From Spirochaetales bacterium (GTDB lineage: Bacteria > Spirochaetota > Spirochaetia > ARS1246): DNA of 64,000 nucleotides. Below are positions 42,883-50,802 of the stretch, in pieces. The stretch spans positions 23,427-87,426 of the forward strand of contig NZCE01000012.1 in assembly GCA_002688185.1 (NCBI GenBank), read 5' to 3'. A program made the translations under genes and the position numbers. A model generated the notes under the pieces. It saw only the letters and a list, made by a program, of their open reading frames with translations, did not search any database and was not told the origin of the DNA. The first letter of the stretch is position 1; each line of letters begins with the position of its first letter.

Positions 42883-45260
42883 CAAGCAAAAAACACCGAA
42901 TTGCCCCGGCTTTGGCATTTCTGTTCTTTTTTGCAGCTTTTTTCGTGTGGGCTGAAGTTCCTCATGATAAACCGGGCCCTGCCGTTGACCGGCTTATGTT
43001 TCGCGCATTTGATGTAGATCGCGCATCCCGCGATCTTGAAGCCGGCAACATGGATCTGTACCTTTTCAGCCTGAAAACCGCGGCCGCGGAGCGTTTGCGC
43101 GGCGACAAAAGATTTCAGCTCTTTGAAGCGCCGGCATCCACCGTCTCTTTGATATTGAATCCCGCTCCGGCCCCAGAGGGCGAGCTCAACCCATTTGCCA
43201 TCACCGAGGTGCGGCTGGCAATGCAGTATCTGGTGGACCGGGAGTTTATCGCGAGGGATATCTACCGCGGGATGGCCTTGCCGATGACATCTCATGTAAG
43301 TCCGCAGGACTACGACTACCTGACTATCTTCGACATCGAGAAGGAATCCGGGATCTTTTACGATCCGGAGTACGGACGTGAGCAAATTTCAAAGGCCATG
43401 CGCGAGGCGGGCGCGGAGCTGTCCGGCGGTCTTTGGAGTTATCAGGGCCAACCTATTCGTATTCGTCTCATTGGACGGGTAGAGGATGAAAGGAGAAATA
43501 TCGCCGATCTGGTGAGGACGGAGTTGGAGTCGGCCGGCTTTATGGTTTCGGTGTCCTACCGCACGTTTGCCGCCGCAGTCTTTTCGGTCTATTCGAGTGA
43601 TCCGAGAAGCTTCCAGTGGCATATCTATACGGAAGGGTGGGGGAGATCCGCACCGTCGCGGTACGATTTCGGCACGGTGAACAGCATGAATGCCCCGTGG
43701 CTGGGAAATATGCCGGGTTGGCAAGAGATTGGGTTTTGGCAATATACTCATTCCGAGCTTGATAAAATAGGCAAGCAACTTTTCCGCGGCGAGTTTGCAA
43801 GCTTGGAAGAACGGAATCAGATTTACCGGCGGATGACGCAGCTTGGGCTCGATGAGTCGGTACGTATATGGCTTGCCACGGCGGTCAACAGCTTTCCAGC
43901 AAGAACCGACGTGAGCTCGATAACACGAGATCTCGTTTCAGGTGTTCGGTCTCCGTGGACCCTTAGAGAAGCATATATTCCGGGACAGAGCGAGCTGACT
44001 ACCGGCCATCTCTGGGTGTGGACCGAGCGGACCACGTGGAACCCCATCGGCGGTCTCGGTGACGTTTATAGTGTGGATATTTGGCGAAATCTTCAAGACC
44101 CGCCCATGTGGAATCATCCGTTTACCGGCATTCCGCAACCCATGCGATTGACTTATGACATAGATACCGCCGGCCCGGGGGGAAAACTTTCGGTGCCGAC
44201 AAGTGCGGTCACCTGGAACGCGGATACCGATACATGGGATTCGGTAGGCTCCGGAGTACGCGCTACAAGCAAGGTTGTTTTCGATTATTCCAAGTACTTT
44301 CAATCTAAATGGCATCACGGAAGACCCATCGATATGTCCGACGTAGTGTACTCAATTGCGCAAGGATATGAGTTGGCTTATGACAAAGACAAGGCGAGGA
44401 TCGAGGTCGCCCTGGGAGTCACCTCTCGGCCGTTTCTCGAAACATTTCGGGGCTATCGGGTGGTTGGTGACAACCGACTCGAGGTGTATGTAGACTACTG
44501 GCATTTTGAAGAGAACCATATAGCTTCTTATGCGAGCTCGACGGGGTTGAGCATGCCATGGGAGATTCTAGCCGCCATGGACGATTTGGTATTCAACCAG
44601 AGACGTGGGGCATACAGTGATACCGCATCTTCCCGGTTCAACGTTCCATGGATCAGTCTGGTGATGGATAGAGATGCGAGACTCGTAGAGCGGACCCTCA
44701 GGACATTCGCCAAGGATAGAGTAGTACCGGAGGGCATATTTTCGATGGGAAATAGGACCCTCACGGATGTGGGAAAGGCGCTGGCCCGGTACGACGCGGC
44801 GATGGGCTGGTTCAAAGAGAAAGGCCATCTTGTCATCAGCAACGGGCCGTTTTTTCTCGAGCGATACGATCCACCGGCACAGTATGCGGAGCTCAGGGCC
44901 TACAGGGAGCCCTCATATCCCTATAAGCCGGGAGATTGGAACTTCGGCACGCCGCCCACTATTGAGATATTGAAAACCACGGCGGAACGTATCACGGCCG
45001 GGAGAACGGCGAATATCGAGGTTTCGGTAAACGGTCCGGGCCGCCTCGGACTTAAGTATCTCCTAATCGACCCGGCAACACGCACCGTTGTTGAAGACGG
45101 TGCGGCCAGATCCTTTGGAGGCAGAGATTCGTTCCTCATTACCTTGCAGGGCCGGGTCACAGGGGATCTTTTTCCGGGTTTGTATCAGTTGGTGCTGGTC
45201 GCCTATAGCGATGCTTTGGCGGTGGTATCGGAACGGATTATCGACCTTGATATAGAGTAG
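42879..45260 (+). CDS. Large periplasmic solute-binding protein (SBP_bac_5) of an Opp-type ABC transporter, copy 1
   Basis: 793 residues, longer than the usual 500-600. A signal peptide (about 1-25, ending FFVWAEV) precedes an SBP_bac_5 region (VDRASRDLEAGNMDLYLF; ITEVRLAMQYLVDREFIARD; LERYDPPAQYAELRAYREPS). A C-terminal segment of about 90 residues (IEVSVNGPGRLGLKYLLIDP onward) looks like an added Ig-like domain. It would capture peptides or oligosaccharides for the permeases encoded 24 bp downstream. It is co-translated with the Asp-box protein (ATGA overlap). Copy 2 is at 50803-53184. Confidence 0.92.
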   Translation: MTSKKHRIAPALAFLFFFAAFFVWAEVPHDKPGPAVDRLMFRAFDVDRASRDLEAGNMDLYLFSLKTAAAERLRGDKRFQLFEAPASTVSLILNPAPAPEGELNPFAITEVRLAMQYLVDREFIARDIYRGMALPMTSHVSPQDYDYLTIFDIEKESGIFYDPEYGREQISKAMREAGAELSGGLWSYQGQPIRIRLIGRVEDERRNIADLVRTELESAGFMVSVSYRTFAAAVFSVYSSDPRSFQWHIYTEGWGRSAPSRYDFGTVNSMNAPWLGNMPGWQEIGFWQYTHSELDKIGKQLFRGEFASLEERNQIYRRMTQLGLDESVRIWLATAVNSFPARTDVSSITRDLVSGVRSPWTLREAYIPGQSELTTGHLWVWTERTTWNPIGGLGDVYSVDIWRNLQDPPMWNHPFTGIPQPMRLTYDIDTAGPGGKLSVPTSAVTWNADTDTWDSVGSGVRATSKVVFDYSKYFQSKWHHGRPIDMSDVVYSIAQGYELAYDKDKARIEVALGVTSRPFLETFRGYRVVGDNRLEVYVDYWHFEENHIASYASSTGLSMPWEILAAMDDLVFNQRRGAYSDTASSRFNVPWISLVMDRDARLVERTLRTFAKDRVVPEGIFSMGNRTLTDVGKALARYDAAMGWFKEKGHLVISNGPFFLERYDPPAQYAELRAYREPSYPYKPGDWNFGTPPTIEILKTTAERITAGRTANIEVSVNGPGRLGLKYLLIDPATRTVVEDGAARSFGGRDSFLITLQGRVTGDLFPGLYQLVLVAYSDALAVVSERIIDLDIE

Positions 45261-45283
45261 CAGAACTCGGAGCCGACAAGAGC

Positions 45284-46336
45284 ATGTTTGCAGTCCGTGC
45301 GCTGATAGTACGTATAATTACCATGCTCGCCGTTCTGCTGGTGGTTCAGATACTGGTAGTGATTACCCTCGGAGCGACAGGCTATTCGGATCGTATGCTC
45401 GAGGCGATTATCGGTGAGGCGATACGGGGGATGCGTTCGACCCTTGCTGAAACAATACGGGATCCGGATGCCCTCGAGCGGGCGCTGCGGACGCAGCGGC
45501 AGGAGCTTGCCGGATCATACGGGTTGGATCGACCGTGGTATGCTCGTATGCCCCGGATGGTGCTCCGAGTGTTCAGCCTCGATCTCGGTGAGGCCCATAC
45601 CTTGAGAAGCTCGAAAGGCAGCAACCGAGTGGCAGAAATCGTCCTCGAGCGAATACCAAACTCAATGTTGCTTCTCACAACATCACTGTTTTTTACGGCC
45701 ATAATCGGTATTACCGTAGGCGTGAGGCTATCGAGCAGACCCGGGACGACCGTTGACCGGGCGGTTTCAAGCTTTTCGGCTATCTCCTTTGCCCTTCCCG
45801 CTTGGTGGGTGGGCATTCTTCTCATTTTGGTGCTCGCGTTTCGATTTCCCATATTTCCTTCCGGCGGCATGTACTCCGCGCCACCTCCGGAATCGGGCTT
45901 CCCTCGCTTTTTTGATCTGCTTTGGCATGCTCTACTCCCGATTTTTACCCTCGTGCTGGTGAGCCTGGGCCCGTATATCTATGTTGTTCGAACCATGACT
46001 CTCAATGTTGCGCAAGGCGACCACGTCACTATCGCCCGGGCAAAGGGGCTGTCTGAGGGAATGGTTTCCCGCCGTCACGTGCTACGTGTGGCCGCCCCGC
46101 CGATTGTGACCGGGCTTATCATGGGCTTTGCGGGGACACTTGGAGGCTCAATATTGGTTGAAACGGTATTCAACTGGCAGGGCATGGGAAGACTCTACTA
46201 TGAGGCTATTGCCGGGACTCCGGATGAAATGGTCATTGTGGCGCTTACGTTCGTCTACACCTTGCTGTACGTTGTGGCACGAATCATACTCGAGGTCCTC
46301 TATATTTTTCTCGACCCAAGGGTACGGTACCGTTGA
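45284..46336 (+). CDS. Opp/Dpp-type ABC transporter permease 1 (OppB-like), copy 1
   Basis: 350 residues. The N-terminal helix (ITMLAVLLVVQILVVITLGA) is typical of DppB/OppB. Later helices are interrupted by the EAA-like loop VTIARAKGLSEGMVSRRHVL, which contacts the ATPase, and the end FVYTLLYVVARIILEVLYIF. An extracytoplasmic insertion of about 90 residues follows helix 1. The stop is 1 bp before the second permease start. Residue 308 is Ala here and Val in copy 2 (49727-50779). Confidence 0.94.
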   Translation: MFAVRALIVRIITMLAVLLVVQILVVITLGATGYSDRMLEAIIGEAIRGMRSTLAETIRDPDALERALRTQRQELAGSYGLDRPWYARMPRMVLRVFSLDLGEAHTLRSSKGSNRVAEIVLERIPNSMLLLTTSLFFTAIIGITVGVRLSSRPGTTVDRAVSSFSAISFALPAWWVGILLILVLAFRFPIFPSGGMYSAPPPESGFPRFFDLLWHALLPIFTLVLVSLGPYIYVVRTMTLNVAQGDHVTIARAKGLSEGMVSRRHVLRVAAPPIVTGLIMGFAGTLGGSILVETVFNWQGMGRLYYEAIAGTPDEMVIVALTFVYTLLYVVARIILEVLYIFLDPRVRYR

Positions 46337-46337
46337 C

Positions 46338-47786
46338 ATGAGATTCTGGGAGATTCTCGGCGAGCTCTGGAAAAACGCGCCCGGCAAAATAGGCATCGTA
46401 CTGCTATGTCTTCTCCTCGTTGTGTCGATTTATGTCGTATCAACATATCCGCGGAATTTCGGGGCCACTCGCTGGAGCAATCCGTCGCTGTGGGCCGATA
46501 ATCCCAAGAGCGTTCCGCCGGCGTGGACAAACGCCTTCAACCGCGTCAAGGGATTTGCTCACTATACAATCGAGCTTGCTGAACCAGATGAGGAGAATGA
46601 GACCCGCCGGGCATTTGAGCAACGCTATTTTGCCGATATTTTATTTCAGGCCGATACGCCACCATCTTTCATCTCGTACTCATTACGCGACGTAAAGTTT
46701 CATCTCAGACCGCCGATTATATCGATTATGTTTGAGCGACCTGACGGGCATGAGCTTATTCTCCGTCGACATGTGATTGCCGGTTCAAGGCGAGGGGAGG
46801 AGGCCCCGTATAAAAGACATAATGAGCAGCCCCTCCGCGCGGTGCTTGGCTCGAGCGATCAGCTTATAGATGACGTAATACAGTTATACGCCGATGAATA
46901 TCAGTACGATCTTTCCCGCCAATTTGTAAGAGACAACATGGAGGATGTGTTGTTTGGAATACCAGAGATCGATGCCGCGGAGGGCGGTATTGCACCGTTG
47001 CGGGGTGCATACCGCATTACCGTGAGAATGCTCGCAAATCACGCGGAGGACATCATGGGACCTGTTAAAATCGTACTGGCTGGTACGGTTTACGGCCCAA
47101 TGGGTACTGACGCATTGGGTCGTGATCTTGCCGAAGGGCTGCTCTACGGGCTGCCCATCGCCCTCCTTATTGGTATATCGACTTCAATTATCAGCACCAT
47201 GATTGGCATGACTTTGGGAATGACAAGTGGATATCTCGGCGGAAAGACCGATGTTGCGATACAGAGGGCTGCGGATATCGTGGCGAACGTGCCGGTATTG
47301 CCGCTGCTGATTTTCCTCGTGTTTATCGGCGGATCAAAACTCTGGATCATATTATTGGTTTTGGTGGCATTCAGTTGGCCCGGCCTAACCATAATGGTTC
47401 GAACCATGGTGCTCCAACTCCGGACCGGTCAGGAGGTCGAGGCGAGTCGCGCCCTGGGTGCGTCCAGCGCAAGAATAATCTTTCGCCACATTTTTCCACA
47501 CACGGCATCGTACGTACTTGCTCAGTTGGTGTTTTTTGCACCGGCGGCAATTCTCGCGGAGTCTGGCTTAAGTTTTTTGGGACTTGGCGACCCTTCCATC
47601 CCCACGTGGGGCCAAATATTGGAATATGGTTTTCGCACCGGCGCGGTGTTTCTCGGATATTGGTGGTGGGTCATTCCCCCCGGGCTGCTAATCGTAATAA
47701 CAGCCGTGACATTTATGTTCCTTGCTTTGGGCTTGGAGCCGGTGGTTGATCCTCGATTACGAGGGAGACGTTCGTGGCATTTTTAG
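46338..47786 (+). CDS. Opp/Dpp-type ABC transporter permease 2 (OppC-like) with large N-terminal insertion, intact copy
   Basis: 482 residues from ATG 46338. Helix 1 (about 18-38) is followed by about 210 extracytoplasmic residues and then the OppC signature YGPMGTDALGRDLAEGLLYG. The remaining helices and the EAA loop (EVEASRALGASSARIIFRHI) complete the permease. Only the part up to 47319 (327 residues) is in the inverted repeat; the rest lies in the single-copy spacer, so this is the only complete copy. It overlaps the ATPase gene by 13 bp. Confidence 0.93.
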   Translation: MRFWEILGELWKNAPGKIGIVLLCLLLVVSIYVVSTYPRNFGATRWSNPSLWADNPKSVPPAWTNAFNRVKGFAHYTIELAEPDEENETRRAFEQRYFADILFQADTPPSFISYSLRDVKFHLRPPIISIMFERPDGHELILRRHVIAGSRRGEEAPYKRHNEQPLRAVLGSSDQLIDDVIQLYADEYQYDLSRQFVRDNMEDVLFGIPEIDAAEGGIAPLRGAYRITVRMLANHAEDIMGPVKIVLAGTVYGPMGTDALGRDLAEGLLYGLPIALLIGISTSIISTMIGMTLGMTSGYLGGKTDVAIQRAADIVANVPVLPLLIFLVFIGGSKLWIILLVLVAFSWPGLTIMVRTMVLQLRTGQEVEASRALGASSARIIFRHIFPHTASYVLAQLVFFAPAAILAESGLSFLGLGDPSIPTWGQILEYGFRTGAVFLGYWWWVIPPGLLIVITAVTFMFLALGLEPVVDPRLRGRRSWHF

Positions 47787-48742
47787 AGGCAACCGATCTG
47801 CAGCTACACTATTCTAGTGCCCGGGGGCCTGTACGGGCGGTGGATTCGGTGTCTTTCACCATGGAGGAACCCGGAACAGCTCTCGGAATCATCGGCGAGA
47901 CCGGAAGCGGGAAGTCGAGCCTTATCATGGGTCTTACGCGAGTACTGCCACGGAATGTCGCGGTCTACCAGGGGAATGTGGTTCTCTTAGGGCGGGATAT
48001 TATGGCTCTCGGTGCCGACCAGTTCCGGAGGGATGTGCGATGGAAAGAGATCGCCGTTGTCTTCCAGGGAGCCATGAACGGATTCAACCCGGTCCTAAAA
48101 ATCGGCCGCCAGCTGGCCGAGCGGCTGCTCCTCGAGAGAAGTCATTCACGTCGCGAGGCTCGGCGGGAAATCGAGGAGCTTTTGCGTTCCGTGGGCCTCC
48201 CTATCGATACCTACGACCGGTTTCCCCACGAGCTGTCCGGTGGAATGAAACAGCGAGCCGCCATCGCCATGGCACTTACGCTCAAACCTTCTCTCGTAAT
48301 ACTCGATGAGCCCACATCGGCCCTTGACGTAAGCGTCCAGGCGCAAATTATGAACTTGCTTAAACGCCTCAAAAGTGAGCGCAGGCTTTCTATGATTTTT
48401 GTAACCCATGATATTGCCCTGGCAAGCGACCTGTGCGACTCCTTGGCTGTCATGTACGCCGGGCAAATCCGGGAGATCGGGTCCTTGGAACAGGTGCTAT
48501 TATCGCCTCGGGACCCGTATACGCAGGAGTTGCTAGCGAGTATTCCGCGGCTCCACGGAGGCGAACAGCCCCATTTTGTAACCGGAGGGCCGCCCGATCC
48601 CGTCGCTCCGCCGACTGGATGCCGGTTTCAGGATCGCTGCCCGCACGTGTTTGAACGCTGCCGGGTAGAGGCGCCTTCGCTCTTTTCCACGGATGAATCC
48701 CACCCTGCGCGTTGCTGGCTTGGGGAAGGGGCCCCGCCATGA
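47774..48742 (+). CDS. Opp/Dpp-type ABC transporter ATPase (OppD-like), single copy
   Basis: 322 residues. Walker A GETGSGKSS (about 36-44), Q-loop VVFQGAMNGFNP, signature LSGGMKQRAAIA, Walker B LVILDEPTSALD and switch His (FVTHD) are all visible. The C-terminal oligopeptide/dipeptide domain has the Cys-rich GCRFQDRCPHVFERC...CWL motif of OppD/DppD proteins that may bind an Fe-S cluster. The start is GTG 47774 after GAGGGAGA. The stop overlaps the ATG of the next gene (ATGA at 48739-48742). It is the only ATPase gene in the window. Confidence 0.96.
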   Translation: MAFLEATDLQLHYSSARGPVRAVDSVSFTMEEPGTALGIIGETGSGKSSLIMGLTRVLPRNVAVYQGNVVLLGRDIMALGADQFRRDVRWKEIAVVFQGAMNGFNPVLKIGRQLAERLLLERSHSRREARREIEELLRSVGLPIDTYDRFPHELSGGMKQRAAIAMALTLKPSLVILDEPTSALDVSVQAQIMNLLKRLKSERRLSMIFVTHDIALASDLCDSLAVMYAGQIREIGSLEQVLLSPRDPYTQELLASIPRLHGGEQPHFVTGGPPDPVAPPTGCRFQDRCPHVFERCRVEAPSLFSTDESHPARCWLGEGAPP

Positions 48743-49725
48743 GCGAGGAAAATCAGCAGCGGCAATACCGGCACGTTCGCCACGATATCCGCAGCCCTCT
48801 GTATCGCAACATCGGTCTTTCCGCCGAGATATCCACTTGTCATTCCCAAAGTCATGCCAATCATGGTGCTGATAATTGAAGTCGATATACCAATAAGGAG
48901 GGCGATGGGCAGCCCGTAGAGCAGCCCTTCGGCAAGATCACGACCCAATGCGTCAGTACCCATTGGGCCGTAAACCGTACCAGCCAGTACGATTTTAACA
49001 GGTCCCATGATGTCCTCCGCGTGATTTGCGAGCATTCTCACGGTAATGCGGTATGCACCCCGCAACGGTGCAATACCGCCCTCCGCGGCATCGATCTCTG
49101 GTATTCCAAACAACACATCCTCCATGTTGTCTCTTACAAATTGGCGGGAAAGATCGTACTGATATTCATCGGCGTATAACTGTATTACGTCATCTATAAG
49201 CTGATCGCTCGAGCCAAGCACCGCGCGGAGGGGCTGCTCATTATGTCTTTTATACGGGGCCTCCTCCCCTCGCCTTGAACCGGCAATCACATGTCGACGG
49301 AGAATAAGCTCATGCCCGTCAGGTCGCTCAAACATAATCGATATAATCGGCGGTCTGAGATGAAACTTTACGTCGCGTAATGAGTACGAGATGAAAGATG
49401 GTGGCGTATCGGCCTGAAATAAAATATCGGCAAAATAGCGTTGCTCAAATGCCCGGCGGGTCTCATTCTCCTCATCTGGTTCAGCAAGCTCGATTGTATA
49501 GTGAGCAAATCCCTTGACGCGGTTGAAGGCGTTTGTCCACGCCGGCGGAACGCTCTTGGGATTATCGGCCCACAGCGACGGATTGCTCCAGCGAGTGGCC
49601 CCGAAATTCCGCGGATATGTTGATACGACATAAATCGACACAACGAGGAGAAGACATAGCAGTACGATGCCTATTTTGCCGGGCGCGTTTTTCCAGAGCT
49701 CGCCGAGAATCTCCCAGAATCTCAT
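48628..49725 (-). pseudogene. Truncated right copy of the OppC-like permease, running into antisense oppD
   Basis: The first 327 codons (49725 down to 48744) duplicate the intact permease at 46338. At 48744 the reading frame crosses the repeat junction and adds 38 unrelated codons read from the antisense strand of the OppD gene, stopping at 48628. The final membrane helices and the EAA loop are missing, so this copy cannot form a working permease. If the junction is a laboratory chimera, this ORF does not exist in the cell. Confidence 0.93.
48739..48743 (+). pseudogene. Start of a following gene (probably OppF-like) cut off at the repeat junction
   Basis: ATG at 48739 overlaps the OppD stop in the usual ATGA manner, and the frame reads Met-Ser-Glu before the sequence becomes the reverse complement of oppC at 48744. 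In Opp operons the second ATPase (OppF) normally comes here. The rest of the gene is not in the window. Confidence 0.6.
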
Positions 49726-49726
49726 G

Positions 49727-50779
49727 TCAACGGTACCGTACCCTTGGGTCGAGAAAAATATAGAGGACCTCGAGTATGATTCGTGCCACAACGTACAGCA
49801 AGGTGTAGACGAACGTAAGCGCCACAATGACCATTTCATCCGGAGTCCCGGCAATAACCTCATAGTAGAGTCTTCCCATGCCCTGCCAGTTGAATACCGT
49901 TTCAACCAATATTGAGCCTCCAAGTGTCCCCGCAAAGCCCATGATAAGCCCGGTCACAATCGGCGGGGCGGCCACACGTAGCACGTGACGGCGGGAAACC
50001 ATTCCCTCAGACAGCCCCTTTGCCCGGGCGATAGTGACGTGGTCGCCTTGCGCAACATTGAGAGTCATGGTTCGAACAACATAGATATACGGGCCCAGGC
50101 TCACCAGCACGAGGGTAAAAATCGGGAGTAGAGCATGCCAAAGCAGATCAAAAAAGCGAGGGAAGCCCGATTCCGGAGGTGGCGCGGAGTACATGCCGCC
50201 GGAAGGAAATATGGGAAATCGAAACGCGAGCACCAAAATGAGAAGAATGCCCACCCACCAAGCGGGAAGGGCAAAGGAGATAGCCGAAAAGCTTGAAACC
50301 GCCCGGTCAACGGTCGTCCCGGGTCTGCTCGATAGCCTCACGCCTACGGTAATACCGATTATGGCCGTAAAAAACAGTGATGTTGTGAGAAGCAACATTG
50401 AGTTTGGTATTCGCTCGAGGACGATTTCTGCCACTCGGTTGCTGCCTTTCGAGCTTCTCAAGGTATGGGCCTCACCGAGATCGAGGCTGAACACTCGGAG
50501 CACCATCCGGGGCATACGAGCATACCACGGTCGATCCAACCCGTATGATCCGGCAAGCTCCTGCCGCTGCGTCCGCAGCGCCCGCTCGAGGGCATCCGGA
50601 TCCCGTATTGTTTCAGCAAGGGTCGAACGCATCCCCCGTATCGCCTCACCGATAATCGCCTCGAGCATACGATCCGAATAGCCTGTCGCTCCGAGGGTAA
50701 TCACTACCAGTATCTGAACCACCAGCAGAACGGCGAGCATGGTAATTATACGTACTATCAGCGCACGGACTGCAAACAT
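49727..50779 (-). CDS. OppB-like permease, copy 2
   Basis: A 350-residue duplicate of the permease at 45284-46336. The only difference is A308V near the C-terminus, in the segment GRLYYEVIAGTPDE, caused by a C-to-T change. It precedes a truncated OppC copy and has no ATPase gene of its own, so this copy could work only with products of the left arm. Confidence 0.93.
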   Translation of the reverse strand: MFAVRALIVRIITMLAVLLVVQILVVITLGATGYSDRMLEAIIGEAIRGMRSTLAETIRDPDALERALRTQRQELAGSYGLDRPWYARMPRMVLRVFSLDLGEAHTLRSSKGSNRVAEIVLERIPNSMLLLTTSLFFTAIIGITVGVRLSSRPGTTVDRAVSSFSAISFALPAWWVGILLILVLAFRFPIFPSGGMYSAPPPESGFPRFFDLLWHALLPIFTLVLVSLGPYIYVVRTMTLNVAQGDHVTIARAKGLSEGMVSRRHVLRVAAPPIVTGLIMGFAGTLGGSILVETVFNWQGMGRLYYEVIAGTPDEMVIVALTFVYTLLYVVARIILEVLYIFLDPRVRYR

Positions 50780-50802
50780 GCTCTTGTCGGCTCCGAGTTC
50801 TG

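Larger units (their letters stand above)
32063..47319 (+). repeat. Left arm of a 15.3-kb inverted repeat
   Basis: This segment is the reverse complement of 48744-64000: position x pairs with 96063-x along the whole length without any indel that I found. Four differences show through coding comparison, at 35758, 38246, 39578 and 46206 (about 99.97% identity); non-coding differences could exist unseen. The inner boundary is exact: 47319 (g) pairs with 48744 (c), while 47320 (t) and 48743 (g) do not pair. The outer boundary is unknown, because the partner arm runs off the window. Confidence 0.97.
47320..48743. other. Single-copy spacer between the inverted-repeat arms
   Basis: 1,424 bp holding the last third of the OppC-like gene, the whole OppD-like ATPase gene and the first codon of a further gene. 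It is ordinary operon sequence with no transposon, origin or replication motif seen, which is what an inverted chimera or a fold-back duplication of a native operon would leave. Confidence 0.9.

Noticed and set aside
46128..46337. Upstream extension of the OppC-like frame within oppB
   Set aside because: It overlaps the oppB end in another frame; ATG 46338 directly follows the oppB stop and starts with a normal first helix.
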